Assembly: GCF_004339085.1 (NCBI RefSeq)
Contig: NZ_SMFX01000001.1
Location: 1,806,242-1,870,241 of the forward strand
Source: Thiogranum longum
Lineage (GTDB): Bacteria; Pseudomonadota; Gammaproteobacteria; DSM-19610
DNA: 64,000 bases
Direction of reading: 5' to 3'
In this document: piece by piece, positions 59,545 through 64,000 of the stretch
How the letters are laid out: each line of letters opens with the position of its first letter
Numbering within the stretch: the stretch's first letter is position 1
Made by a program: the position numbers and the translations under genes
Notes under the pieces: model-generated
Told to the model about the DNA's origin: nothing
The model's input: only the letters and a program-made list of their open reading frames with translations
The model's database searches: none

Positions 59545-62088
59545 TTATTCGACCGTACGCGCCCTCTCTGTCCGTTCGAAGACTTCGATCTGGTCGCCGG
59601 GCTTGACGTCATTGTAGCCCTTCACGCCGATACCGCATTCGGTACCGCTGCGCACCTCGTTGACGTCGTCCTTGAAACGACGCAGCGATTCCAGCTCGCC
59701 TTCATAAATAACCACATTGTCGCGCAATACCCGGATAGGGGCATTACGACGCACCACGCCTTCGGTCACCATACAGCCGGCAATCGCACCGATCTTTGGT
59801 GCCCGGAATACATCGCGCACCTCGGCGAGACCGATGATCTCTTCGGTGACTTCCGGTGACAACATACCGGAGACAGCCGCCTTGACATGGTCAATGGCAT
59901 CGTAGATAACACTGTAATAATGCAAATCGATTTCGTTTTCTTCGACAATGCGTCGCGCCGAGGCATCGGCACGCACGTTAAAGCCGATCAGAATGGCATT
60001 GGATGCCAGCGCCAGGTTGGCGTCGGTTTCGGTGATACCACCGACACCCGAGGACACCACGTTGACCGTGACTTCATCGGTCACAATGCGGGTCAAGGCT
60101 TCACGTAATGCTTCGACACTGCCCTGCACGTCCGCCTTGAGCACGATATTGAGCGTCTGTTTCACGCCCTTGCCCATGTTGCTGAACACGTCTTCCAGTC
60201 TGGACTGGTGCTGACGGGACAGTTTCACTTCGCGCTGTTTCTGCTGACGGAATTCGGCCAGCTCGCGTGCCTTGCGCTCGTCATTGATAACCTGCGCGTC
60301 TTCGCCCGCCGCCGGTGTTCCGGACAGACCCAGCACCACTGCCGGCATGGACGGTCCGGCCGATTCAATCGGCTTGCCGGACTCATCAAACATGGCACGT
60401 ACGCGCCCGATCTCGTGACCGGTCACCAGTGTGTCGCCTTTTTTCAGTACGCCGTTCTGCACCAGGATTGTCGCTACCGGGCCACGGCCCTTGTCGAGGG
60501 CTGACTCGATCACAACACCCTGTGCAGGGCAGTCCACAACAGCCTTCAGTTCCAGCAGTTCGGCCTGCAGCAACACGGCGTCGAGCAGTTCATCAACGCC
60601 CTGCCCGGTTTTGGCAGACACTTCGATGAACTGGGTATCACCACCCCAGTCTTCCGGAATGACGCCCTTTTGTGACAGTTCGGTTTTTACCCGTTCGGGA
60701 TCCGCGTCCGGCTTGTCGATCTTGTTGATGGCGACAACCACCGGCACACCGGCCGCCTTGCTGTGTTCAACCGCTTCGATGGTCTGCGGCATGGCGCCAT
60801 CGTCGGCTGCCACTACCAGGATAACGAGATCCGTCACTTTGGCACCACGTGCACGCATCGCAGTGAAGGCCGCGTGTCCGGGTGTATCAAGGAAGCTGAT
60901 CATACCCTTGCCGGTTTCGACGTGGTAGGCACCGATGTGCTGGGTGATACCACCCGCTTCGCCGGCGGCAACGCGGGTGCGGCGGATATAGTCGAGCAAT
61001 GAAGTCTTGCCGTGATCGACGTGACCCATAATGGTCACAACCGGCGGACGTGGCACCTGCTCGCCCGTCACTTTGGCGGCGGCCTGCTGCTCGATCTCGA
61101 TTTCCAGATCGTTTTCGGAAACCTGTTTGGCGGTATGGCCCAGTTCTTCAACCAGCAGAACCGCCGTATCCTGGTCCAGTGACTGGTTGATGGTAGCCAT
61201 GACACCCATCTTCATCAGTGACTTGATCAGCTCGGTCGCCTTGATAGAAAGTTTCTGCGCCAGGTCACCGACGGAGATAGCTTCCGGAATCTCCACTTCG
61301 CGTACAACCGGTGCAGTCGGTCGCTCGAAGCCATGCTCGCCGGATGACTTGACGGCAACACCTGAACGACGTCCACTGGGTTTTTTACGACGCCCGCCCT
61401 TGCCCTTGGCAACGTGCAATTCCTTGCGGCCATACTTGGTCGGCTGATCGGCAACTGGCTCGCGGTGGCGCGTCTTGCGCTCTTTTTCGGTTTTTTGCTG
61501 GCGCGCTTCCTGCTCGGCGCGCGCCTGTGCCTGGGCTTCATCCGAAACCTTGCTTTCCGCTTCTTTTACCTTGCGCGCTTCTTCCTCTTCTTTCAGGCGC
61601 AGGACTTCCTCGCTCTGCTTGCGCTCTTCTTCCACCTTGCGTTCAGCCTCTTCCTCGGCACGGCGCAGGGCGTCTTTCTCGGCCTGGATCTTGGCTTCAC
61701 GTTCGGCCAGCAGGCGCGCCTTTTCCTCGGCCTCCTGCTTGAGCCGGTCTTCTTCTTCGGCAACCAGTTCGGCACGCTTGACGTAAGTGCGCTTCTTGCG
61801 AACTTCGACGCTGACCGTCTTGGCTGTTGCGCCGCGACCGGATGAGCCGGTTTTCAGCTCCGTGTGCATCTTGCGACGCAGCGTCACTTTTTTCGGCTGT
61901 GTCTCGGTGGGGGCTTCAGTTCTGCCATGGCTCTTACGCAGATAGCTGAGTAACTGCATCTTCTCCTTGTCGGAGATTGTTTCATCCGCATCACTGATCT
62001 GCATGCCGGCCTCGCCCAGCTGCGCCAGCAGGCGGTCCACCGGCAAGCCGACTACATCAGCAAATTGTCGTACTGTAACGTCGCTCAT
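59545..62088 (-). CDS. infB: Translation initiation factor IF-2
   Basis: An 847-residue GTPase. The N-terminal domain ([25 protein letters not shown]) is followed by a long charged, coil-forming linker (about residues 110-210), then the G domain ([42 protein letters not shown]) and domains that bind fMet-tRNA. It brings initiator tRNA to the 30S subunit. It follows nusA by 21 bp. Confidence 0.97.
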   Translation of the reverse strand: MSDVTVRQFADVVGLPVDRLLAQLGEAGMQISDADETISDKEKMQLLSYLRKSHGRTEAPTETQPKKVTLRRKMHTELKTGSSGRGATAKTVSVEVRKKRTYVKRAELVAEEEDRLKQEAEEKARLLAEREAKIQAEKDALRRAEEEAERKVEEERKQSEEVLRLKEEEEARKVKEAESKVSDEAQAQARAEQEARQQKTEKERKTRHREPVADQPTKYGRKELHVAKGKGGRRKKPSGRRSGVAVKSSGEHGFERPTAPVVREVEIPEAISVGDLAQKLSIKATELIKSLMKMGVMATINQSLDQDTAVLLVEELGHTAKQVSENDLEIEIEQQAAAKVTGEQVPRPPVVTIMGHVDHGKTSLLDYIRRTRVAAGEAGGITQHIGAYHVETGKGMISFLDTPGHAAFTAMRARGAKVTDLVILVVAADDGAMPQTIEAVEHSKAAGVPVVVAINKIDKPDADPERVKTELSQKGVIPEDWGGDTQFIEVSAKTGQGVDELLDAVLLQAELLELKAVVDCPAQGVVIESALDKGRGPVATILVQNGVLKKGDTLVTGHEIGRVRAMFDESGKPIESAGPSMPAVVLGLSGTPAAGEDAQVINDERKARELAEFRQQKQREVKLSRQHQSRLEDVFSNMGKGVKQTLNIVLKADVQGSVEALREALTRIVTDEVTVNVVSSGVGGITETDANLALASNAILIGFNVRADASARRIVEENEIDLHYYSVIYDAIDHVKAAVSGMLSPEVTEEIIGLAEVRDVFRAPKIGAIAGCMVTEGVVRRNAPIRVLRDNVVIYEGELESLRRFKDDVNEVRSGTECGIGVKGYNDVKPGDQIEVFERTERARTVE

Positions 62089-62109
62089 CGTAAGGCGTCT
62101 CCTCGACGG

Positions 62110-63642
62110 TTACCCTTGTTCTTCTTCTGCAAACCAGGGCGCACGCGCCGTCATAATCAGTTTACCCGCGCGCTCCTCGTCCATGCCATCGATATCCATC
62201 AGGTCATCAATAGCCTGTTCCGCCAGGTCTTCCATCGTCACTATGCCTTTCCCTGCCAGCGTGAAGGCCAGGTCTTCGTCCATGCCTTCCATCTCCAGCA
62301 GATCATCTGCCGGACGACTGCCACCAAGGTTTTCCTCACTGGCAATGGCACGTGTCAGCAGCACATCGCGGGCGCGTCCGCGCAACTCTTCGACGATATC
62401 TTCCTCGAATTCCTCGATCTGCAACAGCTCGCTGTTGGGTACGTAGGCAATTTCCTCGACCGTTGAGAAACCTTCCTGCACCAGGATTACAGCGACTTCC
62501 TCGTCGACATCCAGGTCTTCCTTGAACAGGTTGGTGAGAACCTTCATTTCTTCCTCGGACTTCTCGGCAGCCTGCTGTTCGTCCATCACGTTCAGTTCCC
62601 AGCCGGTCAGCTGGCTGGCCAGGCGCACGTTCTGGCCGCCACGCCCGATGGCCTGCGACAGCTGGTCGTTGGCTACTGCCACATCCATGCTGTGCTTGTC
62701 TTCGTCGACCACAATCGACACGACTTCAGCCGGTGACATGGCGTTGATAACAAACTGCGCCGGGTTCTCATCCCAAAGAATGATGTCGACGCGTTCACCG
62801 GCGAGTTCGGTGGATACGGTCTGCACGCGTGATCCACGCATGCCGACACAGGCACCGACCGGGTCAATGCGCGGGTCGTTGGATTTCACCGCAATCTTGG
62901 CGCGCATGCCCGGGTCACGGGCAGCGCCGAGAATCTCGATCAGGTCCTGGCCGACCTCCGGCACTTCCAGCTTGAACAGCTCCACCAGGAATTCCGGTGC
63001 CACGCGACTGACGAACAGCTGCGGTCCGCGCTGCTCGCTGCGCACTTCCTTGAGGTAGCCGCGCAGGCGGTCACCGGGGCGCACAGCCTCGCGCGGGATC
63101 ATTTCCTCGCGGTAGATAATAGCCTCGGCGTTAGCCCCCAGGTCCAGGTAGACATTGCCGCGTTCCACACGCTTGACGATACCGGTCACCAGTTCGCCAA
63201 CACGATCCTGGTAGGCATCAACCACCTGGGCACGCTCGGCTTCGCGAACCTTCTGCACGATAACCTGCTTGGCGGTCTGCGCACCGATACGGCCGAAATC
63301 AATAGATTCGATCTCTTCCTCGATGTAGTCACCGACCTGGATATCCGGGTTCTGCTTGCGCGCCTCTTCCAGCAGGATCTGGCGGCTGGGATAGCGGAAG
63401 CCACCTTCTTCGTCGTCTTCACCCGCTTCGGTGTCAGGATGTTCCTCGACCACTTCCCAACGTCGGAAGGTCTTGTAGTCACCGGTCTCGCGGTCTATTT
63501 CGACGCGCGCCTCGATGTCTCCCTCGTGGCATTTTTTGGTCGCCGATGCCAGTGCAGCCTCGATCGCGCCAAAGATGATCTCTTTGTTGATACCCTTCTC
63601 GTTGGCAACAGCATCTACGACCAAAAGAATTTCTTTACTCAT
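62110..63642 (-). CDS. nusA: Transcription termination/antitermination factor NusA
   Basis: A 510-residue factor with an N-terminal RNA-polymerase-binding domain ([32 protein letters not shown]), S1, two KH domains and two acidic C-terminal repeats ([38 protein letters not shown]). It regulates pausing and termination. The start overlaps the rimP stop by 1 nt (TAATG). Confidence 0.97.
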   Translation of the reverse strand: MSKEILLVVDAVANEKGINKEIIFGAIEAALASATKKCHEGDIEARVEIDRETGDYKTFRRWEVVEEHPDTEAGEDDEEGGFRYPSRQILLEEARKQNPDIQVGDYIEEEIESIDFGRIGAQTAKQVIVQKVREAERAQVVDAYQDRVGELVTGIVKRVERGNVYLDLGANAEAIIYREEMIPREAVRPGDRLRGYLKEVRSEQRGPQLFVSRVAPEFLVELFKLEVPEVGQDLIEILGAARDPGMRAKIAVKSNDPRIDPVGACVGMRGSRVQTVSTELAGERVDIILWDENPAQFVINAMSPAEVVSIVVDEDKHSMDVAVANDQLSQAIGRGGQNVRLASQLTGWELNVMDEQQAAEKSEEEMKVLTNLFKEDLDVDEEVAVILVQEGFSTVEEIAYVPNSELLQIEEFEEDIVEELRGRARDVLLTRAIASEENLGGSRPADDLLEMEGMDEDLAFTLAGKGIVTMEDLAEQAIDDLMDIDGMDEERAGKLIMTARAPWFAEEEQG

Positions 63643-64000
63643 TACGCACCCTCCGCACGATGCGAATCAAAATCGGGAACCAGTCGCGCCCGGTCTATTT
63701 CATCCGGCGCCACCACAAGTTCTTCCTCACCCAGCTGCACCACGACATGGCCATCTCTCAGGCCTATCAGGGTGCCCTGGAATTTACGCCGGCCGTTCAC
63801 GGCAGCCGTTAGCTGCACGCTGATTTCATGCCCGGCGAAACGCTCAAAATCTTTCAGCTGGTACAGCGGCCGGTCCAGACCGGGCGACGACACTTCCAGT
63901 GCGTACTGCCCGCGGATCGGGTCCTCAACATCCAGGATACCGCTCACCTGGTGGCTGACCTTCCTGCAGTCTTCCACCGTAATGCCCTGCTCGCTGTCAA
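63642..64000 (-). CDS. rimP: Ribosome maturation factor RimP, partial
   Basis: The C-terminal 119 residues of RimP; the N-terminus lies beyond the right edge (the frame is open through [11 protein letters not shown]). It has [16 protein letters not shown] and the SH3-like end ([38 protein letters not shown]). It assists 30S assembly and heads the nusA operon. Confidence 0.95.
   Translation of the reverse strand, partial: DSEQGITVEDCRKVSHQVSGILDVEDPIRGQYALEVSSPGLDRPLYQLKDFERFAGHEISVQLTAAVNGRRKFQGTLIGLRDGHVVVQLGEEELVVAPDEIDRARLVPDFDSHRAEGA

Overview
The window is chromosomal DNA from a gammaproteobacterium that I cannot name to genus. The evidence is the rimP-nusA-infB-rbfA-truB-rpsO-pnp cluster, a zipA-smc-ligA block, a dksA-gluQ pair and many REP-like hairpins. 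There are 23 well-known housekeeping or metabolic genes, several signalling genes, and a roughly 11 kb accessory region. No rRNA, tRNA or CRISPR array is visible.

Region 1 (1-21.8 kb) holds signalling, transport and stress genes. An RND-type efflux adaptor (cut by the left edge) is divergent from a PAS-AAA-Fis sigma-54 activator. Between them lie palindromic activator-type sites and a good -24/-12 promoter pointing at the efflux gene. Next come a 30-residue membrane peptide, a periplasmic binding protein coupled to a hybrid histidine kinase, a P2-type cation ATPase, a PhnA-like protein, a second binding protein coupled to a GGDEF-EAL protein, a ChrA-type chromate transporter, an FtsH protease, a TetR/cupin divergent pair, L-serine dehydratase, NhaA, a DUF2007 protein and a sulfotransferase. 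Two MITE-like elements with closely similar terminal inverted repeats lie at 8592-8747 and 19348-19484.

Region 2 (about 22.0-33.5 kb) is an integron gene-cassette array without an integrase in view (a CALIN, or the interior of a larger sedentary integron). The genes are almost all on the minus strand, small and unrelated. They are separated by imperfect palindromes that begin like ATAAC and end in GTTATGC or GTTAGRY on the minus strand, as attC sites do. Cassette contents include SnoaL-like, VOC, SDR, isomerase, Rap1a/Tai-like, MltR-like, Sel1-repeat and several unknown proteins. An IS3-family element has landed inside one attC. A central stretch (24.2-26.9 kb) lacks visible attC sites and carries tag, a BrnT/BrnA toxin-antitoxin pair and others. 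A 95%-identical 80 bp fossil of brnA sits at the low-coordinate end of the array. At the high-coordinate end is a non-coding stretch with a 22 bp perfect inverted repeat and four copies of a 20 bp palindrome.

Region 3 (33.5-53.9 kb) returns to core genes. It holds ligA, a 51-residue membrane peptide and an AlkA-like glycosylase with 4 bp overlaps, then zipA and smc, queF, an FGGY kinase, cysZ, an aminotransferase, a CbbY-like phosphatase, dksA with a long Lys/Ala-rich N-terminal extension, and gluQ. It also holds a third binding-protein-plus-sensor unit (PhnD-like protein, histidine kinase), followed by acs, a double-receiver regulator whose first receiver has lost its phospho-acceptor Asp, and a YheT-type hydrolase.

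Region 4 (54.2-64 kb) has a secreted beta-propeller-like protein, then the transcription/translation cluster pnp-rpsO-truB-rbfA-infB-nusA-rimP on the minus strand, with rimP cut by the right edge.

A recurring theme is three separate units in which a periplasmic solute-binding protein gene, with no permease or ATPase nearby, is translationally coupled or abutted to a membrane signal-transduction gene.
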